Below, in pieces: positions 47,721-57,725 of a stretch of 64,000 bases of DNA. Below the pieces are notes generated by a model, which was given only the letters and a program-made list of their open reading frames with translations, searched no databases and was not told where the DNA came from. The translations under genes and the position numbers were made by a program. How positions within the stretch are numbered: the first letter of the stretch is position 1; each line of letters begins with the position of its first letter. The DNA comes from an uncultured Rhizobiaceae bacterium (GTDB taxonomy: Bacteria; Pseudomonadota; Alphaproteobacteria; Rhizobiales; Rhizobiaceae): positions 1 through 64,000 of the forward strand of contig CAMYMG010000099.1 of assembly GCA_947259295.1 (NCBI GenBank). Reading direction: 5' to 3'.

Positions 47721-48215
47721 GTGACACAGCCAGACAACGAGCCTGTCGCGCGCCAGGCCAACAAACGCGGCGCCGCGCGGCTGGCAGCGGTGCAAGCACT
47801 CTACCAGATGGATGTGGTCGGAACCGGCGTGCTCGAGACGGCTGCAGAGTACGAGGCCTTCCGGCTCGGCAAGGAAGTCGACGGCGCGCAGTACCGCGAG
47901 GCCGACGCGCAATGGTTCCGCGCCATCTTGGCCGGCGTGGTCGAAAACCAGAAGGCGCTCGACCCGGAAATCCGCCAAGCCCTCGCCGAAGACTGGCCTC
48001 TGTCGCGTCTCGATTCGACGTTGCGCGCCATTCTGAGGGCAGGCGTCTTCGAACTGATGAAGCGCGGCGACGTGCCGGTTGCCGTCATTGTCTCGGAATA
48101 TGTCGACATCGCCAAGGCCTTCTACACCGAAGACGAGCCCAAGATCGTAAACGCCGTGCTCGACCGCGTCTCGAGGCGCGTGCGGGGAGAAGGGCGCGGC
48201 CGGGACGTCCAATGA
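47721..48215 (+). CDS. nusB: Transcription antitermination factor NusB
   Basis: A 164-residue all-helical RNA-binding protein that, with NusE (S10), binds boxA in rRNA leaders. Motifs: [18 protein letters not shown] at the N terminus and [52 protein letters not shown] near the C terminus. GTG start. Its stop overlaps the start of an MFS gene by four bases (ATGA 48212-48215), so the two are translated together. Confidence 0.95.
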   Translation: MTQPDNEPVARQANKRGAARLAAVQALYQMDVVGTGVLETAAEYEAFRLGKEVDGAQYREADAQWFRAILAGVVENQKALDPEIRQALAEDWPLSRLDSTLRAILRAGVFELMKRGDVPVAVIVSEYVDIAKAFYTEDEPKIVNAVLDRVSRRVRGEGRGRDVQ

Positions 48216-49435
48216 CGGTTCGCACCGCGGCCGAGCGCGAAGCAAGGCGCACGGCGCTGATCCTCGCGGCCTCGCAGGCCGTCGTTGGATCGGCAGCACC
48301 GATCTCGATATCGCTGGGCGCACTGGCGGGCGTCTATCTTCTGGGCGATGACAAGTCTCTCGCAACTGCACCGGTCACCGGCTTCAATGTCGGCGTGGCG
48401 CTGGGCGCCATTCCGGCTGCCGCGATGATCCGCAGCCTTGGCCAGCGTTATGGCTTCATGACCGGCACGCTCGTTACCGCCATAGGCGGGCTCATCGCGA
48501 CGGCCGCGCTCTATCTCGGAAGTTTCTGGCTCTTTGCGACCGGCCTGATGGTGATCGGCCTGGGTGGCGCCTTCGTGCAGCAGTTCCGCTTCGCCGCCGC
48601 CGACAATGCGCCGGCCCAGTTCAAGGCGAAGGCGATCTCCTTCGTGCTCGCCGGCGGCGTCTTCACGGCGATCATCGGCCCGCAGACGGTTATCTTTACG
48701 CGAGAACTTCTGGCGCCCGTGATGTTTGCCGGCGCCTTTGCCGCGATCCTTGTCCTGGCTGCGATCGGCGCAGTCCTGATCTCGATGCTCAGGCTGCCCG
48801 CCAAGCGCCTGACGACGGTCGGCCATGTCGATCTGCCGGCCCGGCCACTGCGCGAGATTGCGACGCAGCCGCAATTCGCTGTCGGCTTGTTGTGCGCGGT
48901 CGGCTCCTACGCGCTCATGAGCTTCGTCATGACAGGGGCGCCTCTCGCTATGGTCGGCTGTGGCTTTTCGCCGGACGATGCCACGTTGGGCATCTCCTGG
49001 CATGTCATGGCGATGTTTGCGCCGAGCTTCTTCACCGGCGCGTTGATCACGCGCTTCGGCAAGGAGAAGATCGTCGCCGCCGGCCTGCTGCTCTTGATCG
49101 GCTGTGGTCTCGTCGCTCTGTCCGGGATCGAGCTGTGGCATTTCTGGACGGCGCTGATCCTGCTCGGGCTCGGCTGGAACTTCGGCTTCATCGGCGCCAC
49201 CGCCATGGTCGCGGATACCTACCGCGAGTCTGAGAAAGGCAAGGTGCAAGGCCTGCACGACTTCGTGCTCTTCGGATCGGTCGCCTGCGGCTCGTTGGCG
49301 TCGGGCATCGTCTACAACAACGCCGGCTGGGACATGCTGAACTGGGTAATCTTCCCTGTAACCGGGATCTGTCTTGTGGCGCTGGCTCTTTATGCTCTCT
49401 GGCGCAGTCGCAGACTGCTGACAGCCATGCCGTAA
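48212..49435 (+). CDS. MFS transporter, coupled to nusB
   Basis: A 407-residue major-facilitator protein with 11-12 helices. The N terminus ([29 protein letters not shown]), [20 protein letters not shown] (motif A region) and [24 protein letters not shown] place it with the YbjJ-like general transporters. Substrate unknown; its position as the last gene of the riboflavin/nusB run, with a four-base overlap, makes a flavin-related or core-metabolite role conceivable but unproven. About 200 bases follow before hppA. Confidence 0.85.
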   Translation: MTVRTAAEREARRTALILAASQAVVGSAAPISISLGALAGVYLLGDDKSLATAPVTGFNVGVALGAIPAAAMIRSLGQRYGFMTGTLVTAIGGLIATAALYLGSFWLFATGLMVIGLGGAFVQQFRFAAADNAPAQFKAKAISFVLAGGVFTAIIGPQTVIFTRELLAPVMFAGAFAAILVLAAIGAVLISMLRLPAKRLTTVGHVDLPARPLREIATQPQFAVGLLCAVGSYALMSFVMTGAPLAMVGCGFSPDDATLGISWHVMAMFAPSFFTGALITRFGKEKIVAAGLLLLIGCGLVALSGIELWHFWTALILLGLGWNFGFIGATAMVADTYRESEKGKVQGLHDFVLFGSVACGSLASGIVYNNAGWDMLNWVIFPVTGICLVALALYALWRSRRLLTAMP

Positions 49436-49517
49436 TCCGGGCGTCGGCTTGCCGCCGCCGGGAGCCATTCGATGCTAATCGATTAGGCCGAAAACCGGGC
49501 AGAACTTCAACAATATC

Positions 49518-49546
49518 TTGACGTTCAGCAGACTGTTTCGCATAAG
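49518..49546 (+). promoter_or_regulatory. Probable hppA promoter
   Basis: TTGACG (49518-49523), 17 bases and CATAAG (49541-49546) fit a sigma-70-type promoter. A perfect 12-base palindrome CTAATCGATTAG (49475-49486) lies 32 bases upstream of the -35. About 97 bases of leader would precede hppA. Confidence 0.55.
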
Positions 49547-49642
49547 CCGCTCCGATAGATCGGATCACGGCCCCCAGGCTGCCGGTCTCAATCCAACGGC
49601 CCGGGGAGGGGTTCTTTCGGGCAAAATCAGGGAAGAACTGGC

Positions 49643-51784
49643 ATGACCATGCTTTACGTCGTCATTGCCTGCGGCTTGCTTTCAATCCTGTACGCCATCT
49701 GGGCGACGCAGTCGGTCCTCGCGGCCGACCAGGGTAATGCACGCATGCAGGAAATTTCAGCCGCTATCCGCGAGGGAGCGCAGGCCTATCTTGCGCGACA
49801 GTACACCACCATCGCGATCGTCGGCGTGGTCGTGCTGCTCCTCGCCTGGTGGCTCCTTTCCATCACCGCCGCGATCGGCTTTCTGATCGGCGCAGTGCTG
49901 TCCGGCGTTGCCGGCTTCATCGGCATGCATGTCTCGGTCCGCGCCAACGTGCGCACCGCCCAGGCGGCATCCAACAGCCTGGCCGCCGGCCTCGACATCG
50001 CCTTCAAGTCGGGCGCCATCACCGGCATGCTGGTGGCTGGTCTCGCCTTGCTCGGCGTTGCCGTCTACTACATGGTCCTGATCGGCCCGATGGGCCTGGC
50101 GCCGGATGACCGCACCGTCATCGATGCGCTCGTGTCGCTCGGCTTCGGCGCTTCGCTGATCTCCATCTTCGCGCGTCTCGGCGGCGGCATCTTCACCAAG
50201 GGCGCCGATGTCGGCGGCGATCTGGTCGGCAAGGTCGAAGCCGGAATTCCCGAAGACGACCCGCGCAACCCGGCAACCATCGCCGATAATGTCGGCGACA
50301 ATGTCGGCGACTGCGCCGGCATGGCGGCCGACCTGTTCGAGACCTATGCGGTGACCGTCGTCGCCACCATGGTTCTCGGCGCCATCTTCTTCGGCGGCAC
50401 AGCCATCCTCGGCTCCGTGATGCTCTACCCGCTCGCCATCTGCGGCGCCTGCATCATCACCTCGATCATCGGCACCTTCTTCGTCAAGCTTGGCTCCAAC
50501 GGCTCGATCATGGGCGCGCTCTACAAGGGCCTCATCGTCACCGGCCTGCTGTCGGTCGTCGGCCTGGGCGGCGCAACCTCGCTGACCGTCGGCTGGGACG
50601 AGATCGGCACCGGCGGCGGCGTCGCCATCACCGGCACCAACCTCTTCATCTGCGGCCTCATCGGCCTGCTCGTGACCGGCCTGATCGTGGTCATCACCGA
50701 GTACTACACCGGCACCAACAAGCGCCCGGTCAACTCGATTGCCCAAGCTTCCGTGACCGGCCACGGCACCAATGTCATCCAGGGCCTGGCTGTCTCGCTG
50801 GAATCTACCGCCATGCCTGCGATCGTCATCTGCGGCGGCATCATCTCGACCTATCAGCTCGCTGGCCTGTTCGGCACGGCAATCGCCGTGACGACCATGC
50901 TGGGTCTTGCCGGCATGATCGTCGCGCTCGACGCCTTCGGTCCGGTCACCGACAATGCCGGTGGCATTGCCGAAATGGCCGGCCTCCCGAAGGAAGTGCG
51001 TCAGTCGACCGACGCGCTCGACGCGGTCGGCAATACCACCAAGGCCGTCACCAAGGGCTACGCCATCGGTTCGGCAGGCCTCGGCGCACTGGTGCTGTTC
51101 GCCGCCTATTCGAACGACCTGAAGTTCTTCGCTGCGAACGGGGACAAATATCCCTACTTCCAGGGCATGGGTGAGGTCTCGTTCGACCTGTCCAACCCCT
51201 ATGTCGTCGCCGGCCTGATCTTCGGCGGCCTCATCCCCTACCTGTTCGGCGGCATCGCGATGACGGCCGTCGGCCGCGCCGCGGGCTCGATCGTCGAGGA
51301 AGTGCGCAAGCAGTTCCGCGAGGACCCAGGCATCATGGCCGGCACGTCTAAGCCCAACTATGCACGGGCCGTCGACATCCTGACCAAGGCGGCGATCAAG
51401 GAAATGATCATCCCGTCGCTGCTGCCCGTGCTGGCGCCGCTGTTCGTCTATTTCGGCGTGCTGCTGATCTCCGGCTCCAGGGCGTCTGCCTTCGCCGCAC
51501 TCGGCGCCTCGCTGCTCGGCGTCATCGTCAACGGCCTCTTCGTGGCCATCTCGATGACCTCCGGCGGCGGCGCCTGGGACAATGCCAAGAAGTCGTTCGA
51601 GGATGGCTTCACCGACAAGGACGGCGTCAAGCACCTCAAGGGCTCCGAGGCGCACAAGGCCTCGGTGACCGGCGACACGGTCGGCGATCCCTACAAGGAC
51701 ACCGCCGGTCCGGCCGTCAATCCGGCCATTAAGATCACCAACATCGTGGCGCTCCTGCTCCTGGCTGTGCTCGCGCACGGATAA
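49643..51784 (+). CDS. hppA: K+-insensitive pyrophosphate-energized proton pump
   Basis: A 713-residue inner-membrane H+-translocating pyrophosphatase with about 16 helices. Pyrophosphate-binding motifs are [45 protein letters not shown] near residue 190 and [17 protein letters not shown] near 430. At the K+-determining position the sequence is [14 protein letters not shown]: Lys where K+-dependent enzymes have Ala, so K+ is not required. It couples hydrolysis of pyrophosphate, for instance from biosynthesis, to proton export. It stands alone, with its own promoter-like region and a strong terminator. Confidence 0.97.
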   Translation: MTMLYVVIACGLLSILYAIWATQSVLAADQGNARMQEISAAIREGAQAYLARQYTTIAIVGVVVLLLAWWLLSITAAIGFLIGAVLSGVAGFIGMHVSVRANVRTAQAASNSLAAGLDIAFKSGAITGMLVAGLALLGVAVYYMVLIGPMGLAPDDRTVIDALVSLGFGASLISIFARLGGGIFTKGADVGGDLVGKVEAGIPEDDPRNPATIADNVGDNVGDCAGMAADLFETYAVTVVATMVLGAIFFGGTAILGSVMLYPLAICGACIITSIIGTFFVKLGSNGSIMGALYKGLIVTGLLSVVGLGGATSLTVGWDEIGTGGGVAITGTNLFICGLIGLLVTGLIVVITEYYTGTNKRPVNSIAQASVTGHGTNVIQGLAVSLESTAMPAIVICGGIISTYQLAGLFGTAIAVTTMLGLAGMIVALDAFGPVTDNAGGIAEMAGLPKEVRQSTDALDAVGNTTKAVTKGYAIGSAGLGALVLFAAYSNDLKFFAANGDKYPYFQGMGEVSFDLSNPYVVAGLIFGGLIPYLFGGIAMTAVGRAAGSIVEEVRKQFREDPGIMAGTSKPNYARAVDILTKAAIKEMIIPSLLPVLAPLFVYFGVLLISGSRASAFAALGASLLGVIVNGLFVAISMTSGGGAWDNAKKSFEDGFTDKDGVKHLKGSEAHKASVTGDTVGDPYKDTAGPAVNPAIKITNIVALLLLAVLAHG

Positions 51785-51802
51785 GCGAGGACAGACAAAA
51801 AG

Positions 51803-51840
51803 AAGCCCGCGGGACGCAAATCCCGCGGGCTTTTTCTTTT
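51803..51840. terminator. Strong bidirectional terminator between hppA and bamE
   Basis: AGCCCGCGGGA pairs with TCCCGCGGGCT around CGCAAA, followed by TTTTTCTTTT. The minus strand reads CTTCTTTTTG after the stem, so it can stop the convergent bamE transcript too. Confidence 0.92.
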
Positions 51841-51885
51841 TACGATAGTTGCCTGCCCCGAGGAGACAGGTTCGCGGCGCGAGGC

Positions 51886-52410
51886 CTAGTTCCCGCCGCC
51901 CAACAGCCTGCCGGCCGAAGCCTGGCCGATATTGCCGATGCCCGAGAGCATCTGGCCGAGGAAGTTCTGGTCCTTGCCGCCGGTCGGCGTGGTGCGGGAG
52001 ATGAAGTCGAACACCTTGCCGTCCTGCAGACCGTAGTTGGCGATGTTTTCGACGCGTCCCTCGCTGTTGAAGTAGACGGCGAGCACACGCTGGTCGACGA
52101 TCTTCGGGTTCATGAAGGCGACCGGACGGCGGCGCGTCTGCGATACGTAGTAGAAGACCTCGTTGTCGAAGGTCGCCGTGGTCGACGGGGTGCCGAGCGC
52201 CAGGATCACCTGCTCGCGGCTCGAACCGACCGGCACGAGTTCGATGGCCTGCGGATCGATGACATATCCCTGGGTGATCGTTTCGCCGGGCTTGATGCCG
52301 GCGAACGTCTTGGAGGTGTTGCAGCCCGACAGGGCGACAGCGGCCACGAGCAGCGACACGGCGCCAGCAGATCTTGGCAGTGACTGGGTCTTGAATTTCG
52401 ACGCTGGCAA
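51886..52410 (-). CDS. bamE: Outer membrane assembly lipoprotein BamE (SmpA/OmlA family)
   Basis: A 174-residue lipoprotein (signal SAGAVSLLVAAVALSGC, lipidated Cys at residue 30). The BamE/SmpA domain follows: YVIDPQAIELVPVGSSREQVILALGTPSTTATFDNEVFYYVSQ, where the GxSREQV and LGTPS blocks are diagnostic, then VLAVYFNSEGRVENIANYGL. BamE supports insertion of outer-membrane beta-barrels by BamA. It has a Gly-rich C-terminal tail, longer than the E. coli protein. Divergent from the CBP3-like gene. Confidence 0.93.
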   Translation of the reverse strand: MPASKFKTQSLPRSAGAVSLLVAAVALSGCNTSKTFAGIKPGETITQGYVIDPQAIELVPVGSSREQVILALGTPSTTATFDNEVFYYVSQTRRRPVAFMNPKIVDQRVLAVYFNSEGRVENIANYGLQDGKVFDFISRTTPTGGKDQNFLGQMLSGIGNIGQASAGRLLGGGN

Positions 52411-52535
52411 CTACAACTCCATCAATTCTGCATTCGGTTCAAAAACTTGCACCGTGCGGCAGAACGGGTAAACCAGCTTGCACATCGATGCAACAAGGCC
52501 GCGAGACGAAACGGATCGCCGGGAGACCACGCTAC

Positions 52536-53090
52536 ATGTTCCAGCGACTGTTCGGTCACGCACGCAGAGCGAACCGCGAAATCACCGATGCGCTTTACGG
52601 ATCAATCGTGGCGGCCGCGCGGCAGGAACCCCTTTATTCTGCGTGGAACGTTCCGGACACGCCGCTTGGCCGTTTCGAGATGCTGTCGCTGCACATGTTC
52701 CTTGTCCAGCATCGCCTGCGCGGAGAGACGGGTGTGGCGCGGGAACTGGCGCAGATCCTGATCGAAACCTTCTTCACCGATGTCGATCACTCGTTGCGCG
52801 AACTCGGCGTCGGCGACCAGGGTGTCCCCAAGCGCATGAAGAAGCTAGCACGGATGTTTTACGGCCGTACGGCTTCCTATGACGACGCGCTCGACCGTCG
52901 CGACGAGGCGGCTCTGGTGGATGCACTGAAGCGCAACATTCGCCCTGATGAGGCTGGATGGCCCGAAGCAGATCAGCTTGCGGCCTATGTTTTTGCCGCG
53001 GGAGCCTCGCTGTCGGAGCAGGGGTCGGAGGCAATCTGCGCCGGCGTACTCACTTTTCCGGTGGCAGGATTGGGAAAGGAAGGGAAATGA
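52536..53090 (+). CDS. Ubiquinol-cytochrome c chaperone (CBP3-like) family protein
   Basis: A 184-residue cytoplasmic protein: MFQRLFGHARRANREITDALYGSIVAAARQEPLYSAWNVPDTPLGRFEMLSLHMFLV followed by DHSLRELGVGDQGVPKRMKKLARMFYGR matches the bacterial CBP3 chaperone family, relatives of the mitochondrial factor for cytochrome bc1 assembly. The bacterial role is poorly tested. The start at 52536 is chosen over a longer frame from the conserved N terminus. Its stop overlaps the DUF177 gene start (ATGA). Confidence 0.88.
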   Translation: MFQRLFGHARRANREITDALYGSIVAAARQEPLYSAWNVPDTPLGRFEMLSLHMFLVQHRLRGETGVARELAQILIETFFTDVDHSLRELGVGDQGVPKRMKKLARMFYGRTASYDDALDRRDEAALVDALKRNIRPDEAGWPEADQLAAYVFAAGASLSEQGSEAICAGVLTFPVAGLGKEGK

Positions 53091-53647
53091 CGGAACGCGA
53101 ACCGACCACGAGCCCCGTCTCCTTTAAGGTACATGTTGCCAGGCTGCCGCAGAAGGGCATGCCGGTCGTGGTGGAGGCCGATGCCGGCCAGCGCGATGCG
53201 CTTGCCGCCGAACACGGGTTGCAGTCGGTGGTCCGCTACCGCGCCGACCTGCTTGTAACGCCATGGCGGCGGAACGGCATCAAGGTTTCCGGTACGGTCA
53301 AGGCGGATGTGATCCAGCAATGTGTGGTATCTCTCGAGCCGATTGAAGCGTCGGTGTCCGAGGCGGTCGAAGGCCTGTACCTGCCCGAAGGCTCCAAGCT
53401 CGGCAGGCAGGGCTTTGAGACCGGCGGCGAGATCCTGCTCGATGCCGAGGGCCCCGATTCTCCAGAGCTCTTTTCGGGCGATACTGTCGACGTCGGCGCG
53501 CTGGCGGAGGAATTTTTCGGGCTGGCGCTCGATCCGTATCCCCGCAAATCGGGCGCCGTCGCCGCCGCTGCAAGGGAAATCCCGTCCGCTGCGGAACCGG
53601 ATGGACCGCTGCAGGAAAAACTGCGCCAGTTGACGCGGAAATCCTGA
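53087..53647 (+). CDS. DUF177 (YceD-like) protein
   Basis: A 186-residue soluble protein of the DUF177 family: VVRYRADLLVTPWRRNGIKVSGTVKADVIQQCVVSLEPIEASVSEAVEGLYLPEG carries the conserved C-V-x-x-L-E-P block. A Cys is present at the usual position, but the additional zinc-type Cys of some members are not. In many bacteria the family sits before rpmF and plsX; here rpmF is absent from the gap and plsX follows after about 105 bases. It has been linked to 23S rRNA accumulation in other organisms. Coupled to the CBP3-like gene by a four-base overlap. Confidence 0.88.
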   Translation: MTEREPTTSPVSFKVHVARLPQKGMPVVVEADAGQRDALAAEHGLQSVVRYRADLLVTPWRRNGIKVSGTVKADVIQQCVVSLEPIEASVSEAVEGLYLPEGSKLGRQGFETGGEILLDAEGPDSPELFSGDTVDVGALAEEFFGLALDPYPRKSGAVAAAAREIPSAAEPDGPLQEKLRQLTRKS

Positions 53648-53753
53648 ATTGTCGCCCGATTGCTAGAAATCGCGGTTGTGCGGCGGGCCAAAACCGCTAT
53701 TTTCGCCTCCAACCTGCCAAGCCGCACCGCGGCCGAGATCGAGACGTGGCCGA

Positions 53754-54818
53754 GTGATCAGAATATCCATTGACGCTATGGGCGGCGATCGCGGACCTTC
53801 CGTGATCATACCCGGCCTCATGAAAGTGGTGACGCGGCGCAACGACGTGCGGTTTCTCATCTACGGCCGTGTCGACGAAGTCCGCCCCATCCTCGAAAAA
53901 TATCCCAAGGTCGCCGCAGTCAGCGAGTTGATCCACTGCGAGATCGCCGTGCGCATGGACGACAAGCCAAGCCAGGCCCTGCGCCACGGCCGCTGGAAGT
54001 CCTCGATGTGGAAGGCCATCGAGGCGGTCAAGGCCGGACAGGCCGACGCCTGCGTGTCGGCCGGCAATACCGGCGCGCTGATGGCCATGTCGCGGTTCTG
54101 CCTGCGCACCATGGCCACCATAGACCGTCCGGCCATCGCCGCCATCTGGCCGACCATGCGCGGCGAAAGCGTTGTGCTCGACGTTGGCGCGACTATCGGC
54201 GCCGACGCGCATCAGCTGATCGACTTTGCCATTCTCGGCGCCGCCATGTCGCGCGCCCTGTTCGACATCGACCGGCCGACGGTTGGTCTCCTCAACATCG
54301 GCGTCGAGGAGGTCAAGGGTCAGGAGGAGGTCAAGGAAGCCGGGCAACTGCTTCGCGAAGCTGGCCTGATGTCGATGAGCTACCACGGTTTCGTCGAGGG
54401 CGACGACCTTGGCAAGGGCACGGTTGACGTGGTCGTGACCGAGGGGTTCGCGGGCAATATCGCGCTGAAGACGGCCGAAGGCACCGCCCGGCAGATCGGC
54501 TCCTATCTGCGCGCCGCGATGAACCGCACCCTGATGGCCCGGATCGGCTACATCTTCGCCAAGGGCGCCTTCGACCGGCTGCGCGAGAAGATGGACGTGC
54601 GCAAGGCCAATGGCGGCGTGTTCCTGGGCCTGAACGGCATTGTCGTGAAAAGCCATGGCGGCACCGACGACGAAGGGTTCGCGGCCGCCGTGGAACTCGC
54701 CTACGACATGATCCGAAACTCCCTGCTTGACCGCATCGAGGCTGACCTCGACCTGTTCCACGCGCGTCATCCGAGGAAGCTTACGGCGGATGCCGCCGCA
54801 GACGACGACAAGGAATAG
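53754..54818 (+). CDS. plsX: Phosphate acyltransferase PlsX
   Basis: A 354-residue peripheral membrane enzyme that converts acyl-ACP to acyl-phosphate, the substrate of PlsY in phospholipid synthesis. Typical features: [20 protein letters not shown] at the N terminus, [39 protein letters not shown], and [20 protein letters not shown]. The GTG at 53754 begins the family-standard N terminus; the 26 codons upstream do not fit. fabH follows four bases after the stop, so lipid and fatty-acid initiation are linked here. Confidence 0.95.
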   Translation: MIRISIDAMGGDRGPSVIIPGLMKVVTRRNDVRFLIYGRVDEVRPILEKYPKVAAVSELIHCEIAVRMDDKPSQALRHGRWKSSMWKAIEAVKAGQADACVSAGNTGALMAMSRFCLRTMATIDRPAIAAIWPTMRGESVVLDVGATIGADAHQLIDFAILGAAMSRALFDIDRPTVGLLNIGVEEVKGQEEVKEAGQLLREAGLMSMSYHGFVEGDDLGKGTVDVVVTEGFAGNIALKTAEGTARQIGSYLRAAMNRTLMARIGYIFAKGAFDRLREKMDVRKANGGVFLGLNGIVVKSHGGTDDEGFAAAVELAYDMIRNSLLDRIEADLDLFHARHPRKLTADAAADDDKE

Positions 54819-54822
54819 CCCG

Positions 54823-55794
54823 TTGATCAGATCAGTCGTTCGCGGCATTGGCTCTGCGTTGCCGCGCCGCATCATGAAGAATGCCGAATTCGAGGGCATG
54901 GTCGATACCAGTGACGAATGGATCGTCCAGCGCACCGGCATTCAGCAGCGGCACATTGCGGCCGACGACGAGACGACGGCATCGCTGGGCGAAAGCGCGG
55001 CACGCGCGGCTCTCGCCAGCGCCGGCCTGACGCCCGACGACATCGATCTGATCGTGCTCGCGACGTCGACGCCCGACAACACCTTTCCGGCGACCGCTGT
55101 TAACATCCAGAACCGCCTCGGCATGCAACACGGCTTTGCCTTTGACCTGCAGGCGGTGTGTTCGGGCTTCGTCTATGCCGTCACCACGGCCGACCTCTAC
55201 ATCAAGGGAGGCCTCGCCAGGCGGGTCCTGGTGATCGGCTCGGAGACGTTTTCTCGCATCCTCGACTGGAGCGACCGTGGAACCTGCGTGTTGTTCGGCG
55301 ACGGCGCCGGCGCCCTCGTGCTCGAAGCCGAGGAGAGCCAGGGGGCACTGTCCGACCGTGGCCTGATCGCAGCCAGCCTGCGCTCCGACGGTGTGCACAA
55401 GGAAAAGCTCTATGTCGACGGCGGCCCGTCGACGACCGGAACGGTCGGGCATCTGAGGATGGAAGGCCGCGAAGTCTTCAAGCACGCGGTCGGCATGATT
55501 ACCGACGTGATCGAGGAGACCTTCAGGCAGGCAGGCGTTACCGCCGACGACATCGACTGGTTCGTGCCGCATCAGGCCAACAAGCGCATCATCGACGCTT
55601 CGGCCAAGAAACTCGGCATCGCCGAGGAGAAGGTCGTCACCACGGTGCAACTGCACGGCAACACCTCCGCGGCTTCCGTTCCTCTGGCGCTGTCGGTGGC
55701 CGCGGCGGACGGACGCATCAAGAAGGGCGACCTCGTGCTGCTCGAAGCGATGGGCGGCGGCTTCACCTGGGGGGCCGTACTGCTTCGCTGGTAG
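54823..55794 (+). CDS. fabH: Beta-ketoacyl-ACP synthase III
   Basis: A 323-residue enzyme that condenses acetyl-CoA with malonyl-ACP to start fatty-acid synthesis. The catalytic triad is visible: Cys in [12 protein letters not shown], His in [12 protein letters not shown] and Asn in [12 protein letters not shown]. The C-terminal [13 protein letters not shown] is diagnostic. The start is a TTG with AAGGA nine bases upstream, which gives the family N terminus ([13 protein letters not shown]); no ATG lies in a better place. It follows plsX and precedes ihfA. Confidence 0.95.
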   Translation: MIRSVVRGIGSALPRRIMKNAEFEGMVDTSDEWIVQRTGIQQRHIAADDETTASLGESAARAALASAGLTPDDIDLIVLATSTPDNTFPATAVNIQNRLGMQHGFAFDLQAVCSGFVYAVTTADLYIKGGLARRVLVIGSETFSRILDWSDRGTCVLFGDGAGALVLEAEESQGALSDRGLIAASLRSDGVHKEKLYVDGGPSTTGTVGHLRMEGREVFKHAVGMITDVIEETFRQAGVTADDIDWFVPHQANKRIIDASAKKLGIAEEKVVTTVQLHGNTSAASVPLALSVAAADGRIKKGDLVLLEAMGGGFTWGAVLLRW

Positions 55795-55944
55795 ACAGGT
55801 AATAAGCGGCGCATTGTCCGGAAAAACTATTTAATCTCAATCATTAGCGGTCATGACTTGGGTCCTTGACCTGATCTTGGCAATTTCCTAACGTCTTGTC
55901 GCATCTTTGCTCGAATGAAGTTTCAGGGGTCGTTGGACGCTGGT

Positions 55945-56268
55945 ATGGGGGGAAAGACACTTACGCGCGCCGACCTCGCAGAAGCCGTCTACCGGAAGGT
56001 CGGCTTGTCGCGCACGGAATCCGCTGCCCTGGTCGAGTCGGTGCTCGACGAGATCTGCGAGGCGATCGTCCGCGGCGAAACCGTCAAGCTTTCATCCTTT
56101 GCCACCTTCCATGTCCGCTCCAAGAACGAGCGCATCGGCCGCAACCCGAAGACGGGGGAAGAGGTGCCGATCCTGCCGCGCCGCGTGATGACCTTCAAGG
56201 CATCAAACGTTCTGAAGAACCGCATCCTGCGCACGCATCTGAACAGCAAGGCCAAGGCAGCCAAATAG
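55945..56268 (+). CDS. ihfA: Integration host factor subunit alpha
   Basis: A 107-residue DNA-bending protein that pairs with IHF-beta (not in this window). Sequence: [65 protein letters not shown], including the proline in the beta-arm ([12 protein letters not shown]). A longer frame begins at 55915, but MGGKT is the usual rhizobial start, so 55945 was chosen; the ribosome-binding site is weak for both. A MerR gene follows, as often in proteobacteria. Confidence 0.93.
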   Translation: MGGKTLTRADLAEAVYRKVGLSRTESAALVESVLDEICEAIVRGETVKLSSFATFHVRSKNERIGRNPKTGEEVPILPRRVMTFKASNVLKNRILRTHLNSKAKAAK

Positions 56269-56396
56269 GTCGCCAAGGGCCGGACGCCGGCTGCTGTTGT
56301 GCATAAGCGGCAGCCCGATTAGCTCACGGCTTGAATGTTGGCCGGCAAACCGCTGAAATAAGTGGCGATTCGCTCTTTGCTGCTGAAAGCCGTGCC

Positions 56397-56939
56397 ATGG
56401 ACAAGAGCCCCGACGCCTTCCGTACCATCAGTGAAGTGGCCGAAGACCTCGACCTTCCGCAACATGTGCTGAGGTTCTGGGAAACCCGGTTCACCCAGAT
56501 CAAGCCGATGAAGCGCGGTGGCGGACGCCGCTACTACCGGCCTCAGGATGTCGAACTGATCAAGGGCATAAGGCACATGCTCTACGACCAGGGATACACA
56601 ATCAAGGGCGTCCAGAAACTGCTGCGCGAGAACGGCAACCAGTTCCTCATCGCCGTCGCCAGCGGCGACCTGCAGGCGGTGGAGGCGATTGCCCAGCGCA
56701 AGCAGTCGGAGTCCGCTCAACTGACCGCCGCCGCCCAGCCGCGGCAGGGCGACGACGAGATGCTGGTGGGCGAGGCCAAGGCAAAGCCTTCCCGCCGCTT
56801 CTTCGGGCTGGGCAAGGGCGACGAGGACGGGCCCGTGCAACCGGGCGACGGCAAGCTCTCGCGCGACAACCGCGCGCTGCTGCAGGAGGCGTTGTTCGAC
56901 CTGCTCGAATGCAAGCGACTGCTCGATCAGGTCCGCTGA
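56397..56939 (+). CDS. MerR-family transcriptional regulator
   Basis: A 180-residue regulator with an N-terminal MerR DNA-binding domain ([73 protein letters not shown]). No metal-binding Cys are visible. A 60-residue low-complexity linker ([17 protein letters not shown] onward) separates it from a short C-terminal helix ([21 protein letters not shown]). It belongs to the group found right after ihfA in many proteobacteria, whose target is unknown. ATG 56397 gives the standard start. Its stop is adjacent to the convergent ABC transporter gene. Confidence 0.88.
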   Translation: MDKSPDAFRTISEVAEDLDLPQHVLRFWETRFTQIKPMKRGGGRRYYRPQDVELIKGIRHMLYDQGYTIKGVQKLLRENGNQFLIAVASGDLQAVEAIAQRKQSESAQLTAAAQPRQGDDEMLVGEAKAKPSRRFFGLGKGDEDGPVQPGDGKLSRDNRALLQEALFDLLECKRLLDQVR

Positions 56940-57725
56940 CTAGTCCGATTTTCCGACGACCAGCCGCGGAACGGCAGCGACCAGCGCGCGGCCCGTTGCC
57001 GATTGCGGGTTGGCGACGACATCGGGCGTCGGCCCCCTCTCGACTATGGTGCCGGCATCCATGATGGCGATGCTGTGGGCGATTGCTCGCACGACGGCGA
57101 GGTCGTGCGACACGAAGACATAGGCAATGCCTTCCTTTCGCTGCAGCTCGACAAGCAGTTCGAGGATTCGGCCGCGTACCGAGACATCGAGCGCTGACAC
57201 CGCTTCATCGAGCACGATCAGGTCGGGCCTCGTTGCCAGGGCGCGGGCGATGGCAACCCGCTGGCGCTGGCCGCCTGATATCTCGTGGATCGCGCGGGAG
57301 GCGAGGCCAGGGTCGAGACCGACGCGCTCCAACAATGCGGCGATCGCCGCCGGCCGCTGTCTTCGCCCGAGGAGGCCGTGCACCCGCAACGGGTCGGCGA
57401 GCGCGCCGGCTACCGTGGCGCGCGGGTTGAAGGCCGCCAGCGGGTCCTGGAAAACCATCTGGATGCGCTTGCGCGTCGTGCGCAAGGCTTCGCCACTCAG
57501 CGCCAGGAGGTCCGTTCCGTCGAAGTCGATGCGCCCGGCATCCGGCTCGACAAGCCGCATGAGAATCCTGGCGAGCGTCGACTTCCCGCTGCCGGACGGA
57601 CCGACCAGACCGAGCGTCTGTCCTCGCGCGACGCTAATCGACGCCTTGTCGAGCGCGGCGACACGGCGGCCCTTGCCGGCAAAGGTCTTCGAAATCCCGC
57701 TGGCGGCGAGCAATGGCGCATTCAT
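56940..57725 (-). CDS. Peptide/nickel-type ABC importer, second ATP-binding protein (DppF-like)
   Basis: A 261-residue ATPase: Walker A GLVGPSGSGKST, Q-loop MVFQDPLAAFNP, signature ISGGQRQRVAIARAL, Walker B LIVLDEAVSALD and the H-loop His in FVSHDLAVV. It is shorter than most DppF proteins (no C-terminal oligopeptide extension). It is last in the five-gene minus-strand operon and starts within the stop of the first ATPase (four-base overlap). It powers uptake with the DppD-like protein; the cargo is unknown. Confidence 0.92.
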   Translation of the reverse strand: MNAPLLAASGISKTFAGKGRRVAALDKASISVARGQTLGLVGPSGSGKSTLARILMRLVEPDAGRIDFDGTDLLALSGEALRTTRKRIQMVFQDPLAAFNPRATVAGALADPLRVHGLLGRRQRPAAIAALLERVGLDPGLASRAIHEISGGQRQRVAIARALATRPDLIVLDEAVSALDVSVRGRILELLVELQRKEGIAYVFVSHDLAVVRAIAHSIAIMDAGTIVERGPTPDVVANPQSATGRALVAAVPRLVVGKSD

